A DNA stretch of 18,973 bases. Origin: Desulfurococcales archaeon (GTDB lineage: Archaea > Thermoproteota > Thermoprotei_A > Sulfolobales > Desulfurococcaceae). The notes beneath the pieces are model-generated. The model was not told where the DNA came from. It saw only the letters and a list, made by a program, of their open reading frames with translations, and did no database searches. The first letter of the stretch is position 1; every line of letters begins with the position of its first letter. Position numbers and translations under genes: made by a program. Shown one piece after another: positions 1-6,024 of the stretch. Location of the stretch: NCBI GenBank assembly GCA_015522345.1, contig WAML01000203.1:1-18973 (forward strand), read 5' to 3'.

Positions 1-152
1 CAAGTGGCACATACTCTCCTATAATCGGGAGAGGAATAGGGCAAGCATACGTAGATACAAGATACGCTATAGTAGGAGAACCAATCAGTATTGAAGTTAG
101 AGGAAAAATGTACGAAGCCAAAATCCACGATTTCCCATTAATTAAGAAATAA
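1..152 (+). CDS. gcvT: Glycine cleavage system T protein (aminomethyltransferase), C-terminal end only
   Basis: An open frame enters from the left edge (first full codon at 3) and stops with TAA at 150-152, giving the last 49 residues. It contains a Ser-Gly-Thr-Tyr-Ser-Pro stretch, a Gly-Ile-Gly-Gln-Ala-Tyr-Val segment, and a closing block in which a 'G-Lys-Met-Tyr-Glu-Ala-Lys-Ile' strand is followed by Phe-Pro. This is the usual layout of the C-terminal beta-barrel of aminomethyltransferases, which end with a 'G..y.AkI...PF' strand. The assignment is reinforced by the H-protein gene 107 bp downstream on the same strand. T protein takes the methylamine carried on lipoyl-H protein, releases ammonia and makes methylene-(pterin). 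Only the tail is visible, so catalytic residues cannot be checked. Confidence 0.8.
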   Translation, partial: SGTYSPIIGRGIGQAYVDTRYAIVGEPISIEVRGKMYEAKIHDFPLIKK

Positions 153-206
153 CCTTTGTCTCATCAATAAACTCTATAAACAATTGCCTTAGCTCTAGGA
201 ATTGCG

Positions 207-213
207 GATATAT
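207..213 (+). promoter_or_regulatory. Possible TATA box for gcvH
   Basis: An ATATATA stretch lies about 47-53 bp before the gcvH start, in a 107-bp gap after gcvT. Transcription would begin near 235. The gene could equally be read through from gcvT, and A+T-rich DNA gives many chance TATA matches. Confidence 0.3.
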
Positions 214-259
214 ACTAGTATTGCTAATATAGTAGAAGCGAGCATCTTTGGTGGGAACC

Positions 260-697
260 ATGTCCTCTACAATAGAAGTTGTTATTGATAACAAGAAGTA
301 CGTTATAGTGAAAGACTATAGGTATACTAAGACAGATGAATGGGCTAAACTCGAAGATGAAAACAGAGTTCGTATAGGAATAACTGATTACGCTCAAAAA
401 GAACTACATGATATAATAGGTATAGAATTACCTGAAAAAGGAGCATTTGTTAAAAAAGGTGATACCTTAGGTTCTCTTGAAAGCGTTAAAGCAACAAGTG
501 ATTATTATTCTCCAGTTTCCGGGAAAATAGTTGAAGTAAATGAAAGACTTATTGATGAACCTGAGCTACTCAATACAGATCCCTATGGCGAAGGCTGGAT
601 TGCCGTAATAGAGATTAGTGATAAAACAGAATATGAATCTCTATTATCTGCTGAAGAATATGCAGAACTTATAAAGGAGAAAATTAAAGAACAATAG
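260..697 (+). CDS. gcvH: Glycine cleavage system H protein (lipoyl carrier)
   Basis: This 145-residue protein matches the H-protein family over its whole length. Residues about 20-45 hold the 'YTK-DEW' and 'V-IGITDYAQ' segments. The lipoyl domain includes 'GDTLGSLESVKA' with the lipoyl-accepting Lys77, and a 'SPVSGKIVEVN' strand follows. H protein shuttles the aminomethyl group of glycine between P, T and L proteins through its lipoyl arm. I place the start at ATG 260 because a GGTGGG ribosome binding site sits at 250-255 with good spacing. A longer reading from TTG at 248 would add four residues and put the start on top of that site. It follows gcvT, as expected for a glycine-cleavage cluster. 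No P-protein gene is visible here. Confidence 0.95.
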   Translation: MSSTIEVVIDNKKYVIVKDYRYTKTDEWAKLEDENRVRIGITDYAQKELHDIIGIELPEKGAFVKKGDTLGSLESVKATSDYYSPVSGKIVEVNERLIDEPELLNTDPYGEGWIAVIEISDKTEYESLLSAEEYAELIKEKIKEQ

Positions 698-722
698 GCC
701 ATTGGTTTACTCGAGATAATAA

Positions 723-1841
723 CTATACTACTTTTCTTACAATTGATTCATTATAGTCTACTATAACCTTTATATAATTCCTTAACATATCATCTACTAC
801 CGGATCTCCTGTATCGACTCTTAGCACCTCAAGATCTCTTATCTTCCTCCATGTTGCAACTACAATAATGTTTCTTTTACCACCTACTTTCTTTATTACT
901 TCAGAAGAAATTTGTTGGTTTCCTCTCCCGAAAATGAATCCTTGTCCTCCTATAGGCGTAACTATGATCTTGGCTTTTTTATACTTATCTATTAGTTTAA
1001 GCAATGATTTTTCATCTAAATCTTTACCAACAAGCTTTCCATTATAGACAGCGTCTACTCCTAAAAGTGTTTTTTCTATACCAAGTTCGTCTGCTATAGC
1101 TTTAATAGTTGTTCCAGGGCCGAGTATATATAATGTGTCTTTTTCCATTTCTTCAACTATTCTCTCTGCAATAGCTTTCTTATTTTCTTCTTCATCAATG
1201 CTGTAAAGACTTGGCTCTTTACTTACTTGAATATATTCTTCAATAAGAGGAGTCTTCATGTATCCATAGAGTTTTATTGATAATCTATTGTTTCTAAAAG
1301 CTTCTTCATCTATATCAAGTACTTCTCTCTCAACAACAACTATATTGCCTCTATACATAGCTTCAATGACTCTAGCTGCTGCTTCAGGTGATACAGCAAA
1401 TACTGCACTATATATTTTTACACCGCTTGGAACACCTAGGACCACTATTTTCATGTCTACTGCATCTAGTATATCTCGAGCTGTCCCATCACCACCAACA
1501 AAGACTAGTACATCAATATTTTCACCTAGCATTTTCTTAGCAATTCTCTTCGTATCTTCAGCTGTAGTATACTGTGATTCAACGCCATCTACTACTTTAA
1601 CTAATTTATCTCTATGTCTAGAATTAAGGACTTCATATTCTCCCATAGTCTTTGGAGCACTAATTATCTCTATATCATCTATTCTTATACTGTCCAAGAA
1701 ACGCATAGCTCTTTGAGGAGAAACAGGTTTAGCTCCTTTCTTTAAAGCCTCTAAATAAGCTTTTCCATCAGTTCCTTTAAGACCTACTCTACCACCCATT
1801 CCAGCTATAGGATTAACTATAAAGCCTATTCTTAAAGTCAA
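723..1841 (-). CDS. ATP-NAD kinase-like / AcoX-type protein (COG3199 family)
   Basis: This 372-residue protein begins with a beta strand and an 'NPIAGMGG' phosphate-binding loop (residues 10-17), and has the hallmark 'GGDGT' of NAD kinase/diacylglycerol kinase-type nucleotide binding at 116-120. A C-terminal region carries 'GPGTT' and 'TPIGGQGFIFGRGNQQ' segments. That arrangement is typical of the archaeal ATP-NAD/AcoX kinase family, which is distinct from the classic NadK proteins. Phosphorylation of NAD or a related small molecule is the family expectation. The true substrate of this subgroup is not settled from sequence. The start is TTG at 1841, supported by a GGTGATT site at 1844-1850 on this strand that overlaps the stop of the upstream gene, so the two genes are translationally coupled. 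It is convergent with gcvH. Confidence 0.85.
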   Translation of the reverse strand: MTLRIGFIVNPIAGMGGRVGLKGTDGKAYLEALKKGAKPVSPQRAMRFLDSIRIDDIEIISAPKTMGEYEVLNSRHRDKLVKVVDGVESQYTTAEDTKRIAKKMLGENIDVLVFVGGDGTARDILDAVDMKIVVLGVPSGVKIYSAVFAVSPEAAARVIEAMYRGNIVVVEREVLDIDEEAFRNNRLSIKLYGYMKTPLIEEYIQVSKEPSLYSIDEEENKKAIAERIVEEMEKDTLYILGPGTTIKAIADELGIEKTLLGVDAVYNGKLVGKDLDEKSLLKLIDKYKKAKIIVTPIGGQGFIFGRGNQQISSEVIKKVGGKRNIIVVATWRKIRDLEVLRVDTGDPVVDDMLRNYIKVIVDYNESIVRKVV

Positions 1842-1846
1842 TTAAA

Positions 1847-2137
1847 TCACCTATTTTCCGGTGGAAACCAAGATACTTCTACTCTATAGTCTTTGAAAAC
1901 CTCTTTAACTATAGATAAAATAGTATCTGCTACTTCTCTAACTACATCACTATATACTCTATAAAGTCTTAAACTAACTTCATTGTATCCGGGATAAACA
2001 TGAATACCTGCTACAAGTTTGCCTCTATAAAACAATCTATAGCTATAAGAATGCCTTGAAACATAAAATCCTTTATCAAAAAGCCTAAAGACTAGATTAT
2101 CCAACTGCTTTCTAGAAACACTATAGTACATATACAT
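1847..2137 (-). CDS. Small conserved-looking protein of unknown function
   Basis: This 96-residue protein is rich in Tyr, Arg and Val, with no Cys, no membrane segment and no motif I recognise. It reads as a compact alpha/beta fold: an N-terminal helix (residues about 6-20), several beta strands ('SYRLFYRGKLVAGIHVY', 'NEVSLRLYRVY'), then a helix around 64-80 and a terminal strand. A GGTGGAG site at 2140-2146 precedes the start; a second ATG two codons in is also possible. Its TGA stop lies within the ribosome binding site of the kinase-like gene that follows, so the two form an operon and may act in one process. I cannot assign a function. Confidence 0.7.
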   Translation of the reverse strand: MYMYYSVSRKQLDNLVFRLFDKGFYVSRHSYSYRLFYRGKLVAGIHVYPGYNEVSLRLYRVYSDVVREVADTILSIVKEVFKDYRVEVSWFPPENR

Positions 2138-2162
2138 AGCTCCACCAGCCTATTCTAATCAA

Positions 2163-2171
2163 TAATATAGT
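2163..2171 (-). promoter_or_regulatory. Possible TATA box for the 1847-2137 / 723-1841 operon
   Basis: On the minus strand an ACTATATTA stretch lies roughly 26-34 bp before the ATG at 2137, so transcription would begin close to the start codon. Position and composition fit an archaeal promoter, but the match is not distinctive in this A+T-rich DNA. Confidence 0.3.
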
Positions 2172-2206
2172 TTATGATGTTATCGCTCCTAGGAAGAACG
2201 TCTATG

Positions 2207-2224
2207 TTAACCCCCCAGTTCCAC
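2207..2224 (-). promoter_or_regulatory. G-tract motif, mini-ORB-like (GTGGAACTGGGGGGT)
   Basis: Read on the minus strand, GTGGAACT is followed directly by six G and then TTAAC. It shares the 10-mer GTGGAACTGG with the minus strand of 5763-5772. It also fits the ACYGGGGRGT consensus seen at 2293-2302, 2351-2360 and 5785-5794. A GGAA(A)C core followed by a G tract resembles the short origin-recognition boxes bound by archaeal Orc1/Cdc6. That link is by resemblance only. Confidence 0.35.
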
Positions 2225-2272
2225 CCCTTAAATGCGATTCGAGGAGGCCTTTGAATTCATGTAGAGCAGGTT

Positions 2273-2383
2273 CACCCGCAATTAAGGTATGATACTGGGG
2301 AGTAAACAATGGTTGATTTGCAGACGATTTTCTCTGCATGATAATTGTTAACCGGGGAGTATCTACTACCTTAATTGCGGGTG
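2273..2383. repeat. Long concentric inverted repeat (hairpin-forming), about 111 bp
   Basis: The outer arms are a perfect 17-bp inverted repeat (2273-2289 CACCCGCAATTAAGGTA against 2367-2383). Nested inside on almost the same centre are GATACT/AGTATC (2291-2296 and 2358-2363), a 9-bp pair with one mismatch (2302-2310 and 2344-2352), and an apical TGCAGA/TCTGCA stem (2319-2324 and 2333-2338). Between the second and third stems, GGGGA faces CGGGGA, making an internal loop that is purine-rich on both sides. Four nested stems sharing a midpoint near 2327-2328 are unlikely by chance. It could be a structured RNA, a protein-binding palindrome, or a mobile-element remnant. No transposase is nearby. 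Confidence 0.7.
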
Positions 2384-2541
2384 GAGACCACTTTTGTGGG
2401 ACTAAATAAATTCTGAAATAAATTCTACTGCAGACGGTAATACTGGTATATAACCCGCGCCCCCCTCTATTTCTACTGGAGTATTAGTTTCTTTATTATA
2501 CTAAGATATGTCATATATGGTTTGTATAAACTTGCTATGGA

Positions 2542-2566
2542 AATATATTGTTTTATACAATATATT
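2542..2566. repeat. AT-rich 9-bp palindrome in a low-G+C block
   Basis: AATATATTG (2542-2550) is matched by CAATATATT (2558-2566) across a 7-nt T-rich loop. The surrounding 2480-2615 is among the most A+T-rich stretches in the window and sits between G-tract motifs on the left and a G-rich run on the right. It could serve as an easily melted element. It could also be ordinary low-complexity spacer. Confidence 0.4.
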
Positions 2567-2662
2567 ATTTAATATTACTATAATGTATCTCTATAATACT
2601 ACTATAGTTCTCTCCAATAGAAGAGTGGGGAGGGGGTGTACTAGGGAACGATTTCCATCTAA

Positions 2663-2670
2663 TTTAAATA
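2663..2670 (+). promoter_or_regulatory. Probable TATA box for RNase P RNA
   Basis: TTTAAATA lies upstream of the G+C-rich RNA gene, placing a start of transcription near 2690-2697. That leaves a short 5' leader of some tens of nucleotides before the P1 helix. Confidence 0.4.
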
Positions 2671-2732
2671 AAGGCTTCTTCAACATAGATTAGTTTAATA
2701 ACCTTAGTTTCCACTGGAGGAGACTAGGAGTG

Positions 2733-3079
2733 GGCTAAACCGGCCCCAGCTAGCTACCCACGGGCCCTTTACAGGGCCTGAGGAAACTCCGCACTCCCCA
2801 CGGCCCCACGGCCCCGTAAGGGGGCACGGCGAGTAGCCGTGGCAACGGCACAGAAACGGCATGGCCACCACGCGAATGGCGATGAGGCGGCGTGGACTCC
2901 CTGGCAACAGGGAGTCAGTAACCCGCTGAGGACGGTGGTGGATGCATTGAAACGGCCGTCCCGTGGGGAGCAAGGCCTCCTATGTTACCCGGGATGAGTG
3001 GCCGTGTGAACCGGGGTGGAGGCCGCTTAGTCGAATGTAGCTGTAGTACAGAATGCGGGTTATAGCTGGGGCCGGGGCC
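2733..3079 (+). ncRNA. rnpB: RNase P RNA (catalytic RNA of tRNA 5'-end processing)
   Basis: A sharply G+C-rich island in A+T-rich DNA, as expected of a stable RNA in a hyperthermophile. The P1 helix is a perfect 12-bp pairing of CCGGCCCCAGCT (2740-2751) with AGCTGGGGCCGG (3064-3075), extendable by GGCT (2733-2736) with GGCC (3076-3079). The universally conserved 5' P4 element appears as GAGGAAACTCC at 2780-2790. Its 3' partner appears as ACAGAA at 3048-3053 followed by GCGGGTTATAGCT. Internal hairpins include GGCCCT-TTAC-AGGGCC (2763-2778) and a 9-bp stem with a GCAA tetraloop (2895-2916). The RNA cleaves leader sequences from pre-tRNAs together with archaeal Rpp proteins. Exact ends are estimated from P1. 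It is convergent with tsr3, leaving only about 10 bp between them. Confidence 0.93.
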
Positions 3080-3089
3080 AAAATGTTCT

Positions 3090-3611
3090 CTATTCTCTGT
3101 TTTCTCTATACTCGTTTAGAAGTTCTTTATTTAATGTAATGAATGTATTCATCCACTTATAGAGTCCAATAAGCTTCTCAACTGCTTCATCGAAACCAGT
3201 TATATAGAGTGCTGCTGTAACAGCTTCGATACTGCTTAACATATATGGTTTTCCGTAATTCACTGGATTACCGGCGACCAAGAATGGTAGTTTCCTATGG
3301 AGTCCTCTTATACCCCTAAAATATCTTGGAGAAAGCTTTTTCCAAGAAGCATCAACTACTACTATTCCATACCTAATTATATACTCTCTATCCTTAGGCG
3401 TAAGTACTTCTTTAGCAAAAGGATTTAGTATAACTGCTTTCCTAGGTATAGAATACCTATACCGTTTATCTACAAGTTCAGCTAAACCCTTTCTAACCAT
3501 TTTTAAAGACGTGTTCTTCCTAGGATCATCTTCTCTATGATATATAACATAGATCCTTGGAAACAAGCTATTGTCTATTTCACGATCAATTTTCTTAAGC
3601 TCTTTAACCAT
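3090..3611 (-). CDS. tsr3: Tsr3-type 16S rRNA aminocarboxypropyltransferase (DUF367)
   Basis: This 173-residue protein has the DUF367/Tsr3 signature: 'VVDASWKK' in the middle (the family's 'D-C/A-SW' motif) and 'NPVNYGKPYMLSSIEAVTAA' near residue 120-140, followed by 'ALYITGF'. Family members transfer the 3-amino-3-carboxypropyl group of S-adenosylmethionine to a modified uridine near the decoding centre of small-subunit rRNA. The N-terminal 'IYVIYHREDDPRKNTSLKMVRKG' part agrees with the RLI-like beginning of the family. The length matches archaeal members. The ATG at 3611 is preceded by a weak AT-rich leader. The gene is convergent with RNase P RNA, so two RNA-metabolism genes share a very short 3' junction. 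Confidence 0.9.
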   Translation of the reverse strand: MVKELKKIDREIDNSLFPRIYVIYHREDDPRKNTSLKMVRKGLAELVDKRYRYSIPRKAVILNPFAKEVLTPKDREYIIRYGIVVVDASWKKLSPRYFRGIRGLHRKLPFLVAGNPVNYGKPYMLSSIEAVTAALYITGFDEAVEKLIGLYKWMNTFITLNKELLNEYRENRE

Positions 3612-3645
3612 AGATATAGTCTCCCAATTCCCTAGAGCTTTTACA

Positions 3646-3653
3646 TTATAATA
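3646..3653 (-). promoter_or_regulatory. Possible TATA box for tsr3
   Basis: On the minus strand ATTATAAT lies 35-42 bp before the ATG at 3611, predicting transcription from about 3620 with a very short leader, common in this group of archaea. Confidence 0.35.
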
Positions 3654-3762
3654 GTATGATACACTAGTTTAATAACCGCAGTGATTATGTTAAGAATGAG
3701 GCTCTACTTACCATTCATCCACTAATAAAGTGGAAACAAGTAATTCTTTGCTAAAGAGAAAC

Positions 3763-3770
3763 CTTATTAT
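3763..3770 (+). promoter_or_regulatory. Possible TATA box for the RAM-domain gene
   Basis: CTTATTAT preceded by purine-rich GAGAAAC (a BRE-like context) lies about 40 bp before the start codon at 3810. Weak evidence from position only. Confidence 0.3.
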
Positions 3771-3809
3771 CTTACCTTAATCAATATATCTATTAGGAGG
3801 TATTTGGGC

Positions 3810-4073
3810 ATGGCAGCTAAAGCTAAGGCAATTATTTTAATACAAACAGATATTGGAGCTGAAACAAGAGTTATGGAACAATTATATGAAATACCCGAGA
3901 TAGTTGAAGTCTATATAGTCTATGGAATATATGACATAGTTGCATTAATTGAAGCTGATAGTTTAGAGAAGATAAGAGAAATTATAACAAACAAGATTAG
4001 AAAACTACCTGAAATAAGAACAACATCGACTATGGTAGTAGTTGAAGGAAAGAGTAAGAAAGGTGATTCCTAG
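3810..4073 (+). CDS. Stand-alone Lrp/AsnC ligand-binding (RAM) domain protein
   Basis: The product of 87 residues is entirely one alpha/beta RAM domain. It has a first strand 'AIILIQTDIG', helix 'ETRVMEQLYEI', strands 'VEVYIVYGIYDIVALIEA', helix 'SLEKIREIITNKI', then 'IRTTSTMVVVE'. The central 'V-YGIYDIV--I' is the family's 'v.G.yD.....' ligand-binding strand. No helix-turn-helix precedes it, so it is not by itself a DNA-binding regulator. Such single-domain proteins bind amino acids and can assemble with full-length Lrp proteins. The AGGAGG at 3795-3800 favours ATG 3810. The in-frame TTG at 3804 is only 3 nt from that site. The gene stands alone, between tsr3 (divergent) and mgtE. Confidence 0.9.
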   Translation: MAAKAKAIILIQTDIGAETRVMEQLYEIPEIVEVYIVYGIYDIVALIEADSLEKIREIITNKIRKLPEIRTTSTMVVVEGKSKKGDS

Positions 4074-4090
4074 AGTTAAATAGATAGTTC

Positions 4091-4112
4091 TTGTAAAAGA
4101 TGTTTTTTACAA
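4091..4112 (+). terminator. Possible terminator hairpin after the RAM-domain gene
   Basis: TTGTAAAA (4091-4098) pairs perfectly with TTTTACAA (4105-4112) across 6 nt, and six T (4103-4108) overlap the right arm. It begins 18 bp after the stop at 4073. TTGTAAAA recurs at 4117-4124. Stems this AT-rich would be weak at high growth temperature, so the T run may matter more than the hairpin. Confidence 0.3.
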
Positions 4113-4261
4113 CTTCTTGTAAAACTATATGGAAACTATTTTAGTTAATCCATTAGTAGTATTGGATAAAGTAGCTATACATAAATACACTCCTTGATAC
4201 ACCCCAATTTACTTTCCACGGTCTTTAACTATGTTAATAGATTAGTATTTGAAAGTACTAG

Positions 4262-4269
4262 TTTTAATA
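4262..4269 (+). promoter_or_regulatory. Possible TATA box for mgtE
   Basis: TTTTAATA lies about 50 bp before the mgtE ATG, with a purine-rich GAAAGTA a few bases further upstream. The rest of the 244-bp gap (4074-4317) holds the weak hairpin listed separately and nothing else I can support. Confidence 0.35.
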
Positions 4270-4317
4270 ATGTTGAAACAGTGATTATTCTATCAAAGAC
4301 TTGTAGGTGGTTGAAGA

Positions 4318-5724
4318 ATGGCTAGTAGAGATAGTGAGAAAGTATCTAGGGAATCTCGTGCAGAACTAATTGACATCGATTATCTTGTTGATAAGATTAG
4401 TGAGTATATTGAAAAACACGATATCACTGGATTAAGGAATTTAATTAGATCTATTAGACCACAGGATCTAGTAGATGTGATAGAGCGTTTAGATAGTAGT
4501 GAGAGAAGGCTAGTACTAGGTCTTATACCTAGTGACTATTATATGGAGATTCTTAGGAGGCTTTCTGAAGATATACTTTATGAAGTAGTTGTTTCTAAGG
4601 GAGTCTCAAAAATTGCTAGAATAATGTCTGATATGCAGCCAGATGAAATTGCTGATATACTAGAGAAACTGCCTCTACAGATAAGGAGGCGAATACTTGC
4701 TCTTCTCCCACCTTGGAAAATAAATGAAGTAACAATGCTTATGAAGTACCCGCCTGAAAGTGCTGGAGGTGTAATGACTACTAGAATCCCGGTTTTTGGA
4801 GTTAGTGAAAGAGTTGGTGATGTACTTGAAGAGTATACCGTAAAGTATCAATTAGGGCTCTATGATAAACTCAACTATATTTATGTAGTTGATAAAGACG
4901 GTAAACTCGTAGGTTGGATTGAGTTTAGAAACTTAATAACTGCTCCAAGAGATAAAGAATTAAAGGAAATTGTACAACCATGTCCAGCGAAAGTACATGT
5001 TCTCGCAGATCGTGAAGAAGCTGCACGACTTGTAATAAAATATGATTTAGTTGAAATACCTGTTGTCGATGATGAAGGGAAGCTCTTGGGTGCTATAACT
5101 GTAGATGATATAATTGATGTTATAGTAGCTGAGTCTACAGAAGATATATTGAAGTTTGGTGGTATTATAAAGGCTATTAAAGGAAGTTATTTAACTGCTA
5201 AAATAACGGAGCTCGTTAAAAGAAGAGCCATATGGCTTATAATACTCTATATGCTTGAATCAATAACTATTACAGTAATAAGTAGGTTTGAAACATTACT
5301 TGCTAGTGTTGTAGCACTTAGTTTCTTTATACCGTTACTAACTGATACAGGCGGGAACACAGGTTCTCAATCAGCTACACTTGTTATCAGGAGTCTTGCA
5401 ACAGGAGAAGCTAGAGTTAGTGATTTCCTGCGGATATTCTTTAAGGAATTAACTGCATCTTCACTGTTAGCGCTAATTATATCACCTATAGGATTTGTAA
5501 TAGCATATACTATATCACATCAAATACTAATTGCTCTTACTGTATCTCTAGCTCTAGGAGTCATTATAGTTATAGCTAGTTTAGTAGGTATAACTCTTCC
5601 ATTTATAGCATTACTCTTTAAATCTGATCCAGCGGTTATTTCAGCTCCACTTATAACAACAGTAGCTGATGTAACAGGTATAACTTTGTATTTTACTATA
5701 GCATCGTATCTTCTCCATATATGA
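4318..5724 (+). CDS. mgtE: MgtE-type magnesium transporter
   Basis: At 468 residues this is a full-length MgtE. Residues about 20-150 form the helical N domain ('IADILEKLP' and 'ESAGGVMTTRIPVF', the family junction). Two CBS domains span about 150-275 ('YIYVVDKDGKLVGWI', 'IPVVDDEGKLLGAITVDDI'). The membrane part from about 300 carries five hydrophobic helices. The pore signature 'PLLTDTGGNTGSQSATLVIR', followed by 'SLATGE', sits at about 339-364. MgtE is a dimeric Mg2+ channel whose cytoplasmic domains close the pore when internal Mg2+ is high. A GGTGG site lies about 10 nt before the ATG. It stands alone between the RAM-domain gene and the hydrogenase operon. Confidence 0.95.
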   Translation: MASRDSEKVSRESRAELIDIDYLVDKISEYIEKHDITGLRNLIRSIRPQDLVDVIERLDSSERRLVLGLIPSDYYMEILRRLSEDILYEVVVSKGVSKIARIMSDMQPDEIADILEKLPLQIRRRILALLPPWKINEVTMLMKYPPESAGGVMTTRIPVFGVSERVGDVLEEYTVKYQLGLYDKLNYIYVVDKDGKLVGWIEFRNLITAPRDKELKEIVQPCPAKVHVLADREEAARLVIKYDLVEIPVVDDEGKLLGAITVDDIIDVIVAESTEDILKFGGIIKAIKGSYLTAKITELVKRRAIWLIILYMLESITITVISRFETLLASVVALSFFIPLLTDTGGNTGSQSATLVIRSLATGEARVSDFLRIFFKELTASSLLALIISPIGFVIAYTISHQILIALTVSLALGVIIVIASLVGITLPFIALLFKSDPAVISAPLITTVADVTGITLYFTIASYLLHI

Positions 5725-5762
5725 ATGTATACTTTCTCAAAAACTCGTTTCTTAAGGGAAAT

Positions 5763-5794
5763 CCAGTTCCACTGATCCCCCGGAACCGGGGAGT
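5763..5794. promoter_or_regulatory. Paired motif shared with the 2205-2360 region, containing a C/G hairpin
   Basis: CCAGTTCCAC (5763-5772) and AACCGGGGAGT (5784-5794) are both found, in the same order and strand, at 2215-2224 and 2350-2360. Here they are 11 bp apart instead of 125. Between them lie CCCCG and CGGGG able to form a 5-bp stem with a GAAC loop (5779-5791). It lies about 40-70 bp after the mgtE stop, so it could also act as a transcript end. The rest of 5725-6024 holds the palindrome at 5901-5917, a possible 25-codon ORF at 5948-6025, and otherwise AT-rich spacer. Confidence 0.4.
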
Positions 5795-5900
5795 TTATGT
5801 GATCCACGTTATTCCCACTAATTATACTTTCTGTATTTATATAACTACTATCTACTCGTATGTATCTGGTGGGAGATTTATAGTATTGTATATACACTAG

Positions 5901-5917
5901 CGTAGAGTTTATCTACG
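5901..5917. promoter_or_regulatory. 6-bp palindrome upstream of the hydrogenase operon (possible operator)
   Basis: CGTAGA and TCTACG flank a 5-nt GTTTA centre, about 108 bp before the first gene of the operon. A TATA-like CTAAATATTT follows at about 5951-5960, so the palindrome would sit just upstream of the promoter, where archaeal regulators often bind. It is not the GTTN3AAC site that I know for the sulfur regulator SurR. Function is unproven. Confidence 0.3.
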
Positions 5918-6024
5918 TCTATACGCATAAACATGTAATTGGAGGTAATGCTAAATATTTTTGCTATCACAATAATGTATAACGATGAAATACAAGACAT
6001 CTATAGACAACGAGGTGCTATATA

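Larger units (their letters stand above)
2180..2730. other. 550-bp non-coding interval with unusual structure
   Basis: No reading frame here looks like a gene. The only ORF of note (2508-2693, 61 codons) is low-complexity AT-rich translation without a credible ribosome binding site. The interval contains a concentric inverted repeat (2273-2383), three copies of an ACYGGGGRGT motif (about 2209-2218 minus, 2293-2302 plus, 2351-2360 plus), an 11-bp direct repeat AAATAAATTCT at 2404-2414 and 2416-2426, a C6 tract at 2460-2465, a very AT-rich block about 2480-2615 with a 9-bp palindrome, a G-rich run at 2626-2637, and an exact TCCAGTGGAAAC on the minus strand at 2707-2718. Such concentration in one gap suggests a replication origin, a structured RNA, or both. 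Neither is proven. Confidence 0.6.

Noticed and set aside
2404..2426. Direct repeat AAATAAATTCT as a possible CRISPR or tandem array
   Set aside because: Only two copies with a period of 12 bp, too short and too few; likely simple duplication.
2508..2693. 61-codon ORF on the plus strand
   Set aside because: Low-complexity translation of AT-rich DNA, no ribosome binding site, no family resemblance; it lies in the structured non-coding gap.
2704..2973. 89-codon ORF on the minus strand
   Set aside because: It is the complement of the RNase P RNA gene. The long frame comes from the G+C-rich RNA having few stop codons.
3728..3738. AGTGGAAACAA as another origin recognition box
   Set aside because: No G tract follows and only the half-core matches. 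A similar GTGGAAAC at about 1860 lies inside a gene, so chance is likely.
5520..5897. 125-codon minus-strand ORF over the end of mgtE
   Set aside because: Antisense to the mgtE membrane segment, with no start signal; mgtE itself is unambiguous.
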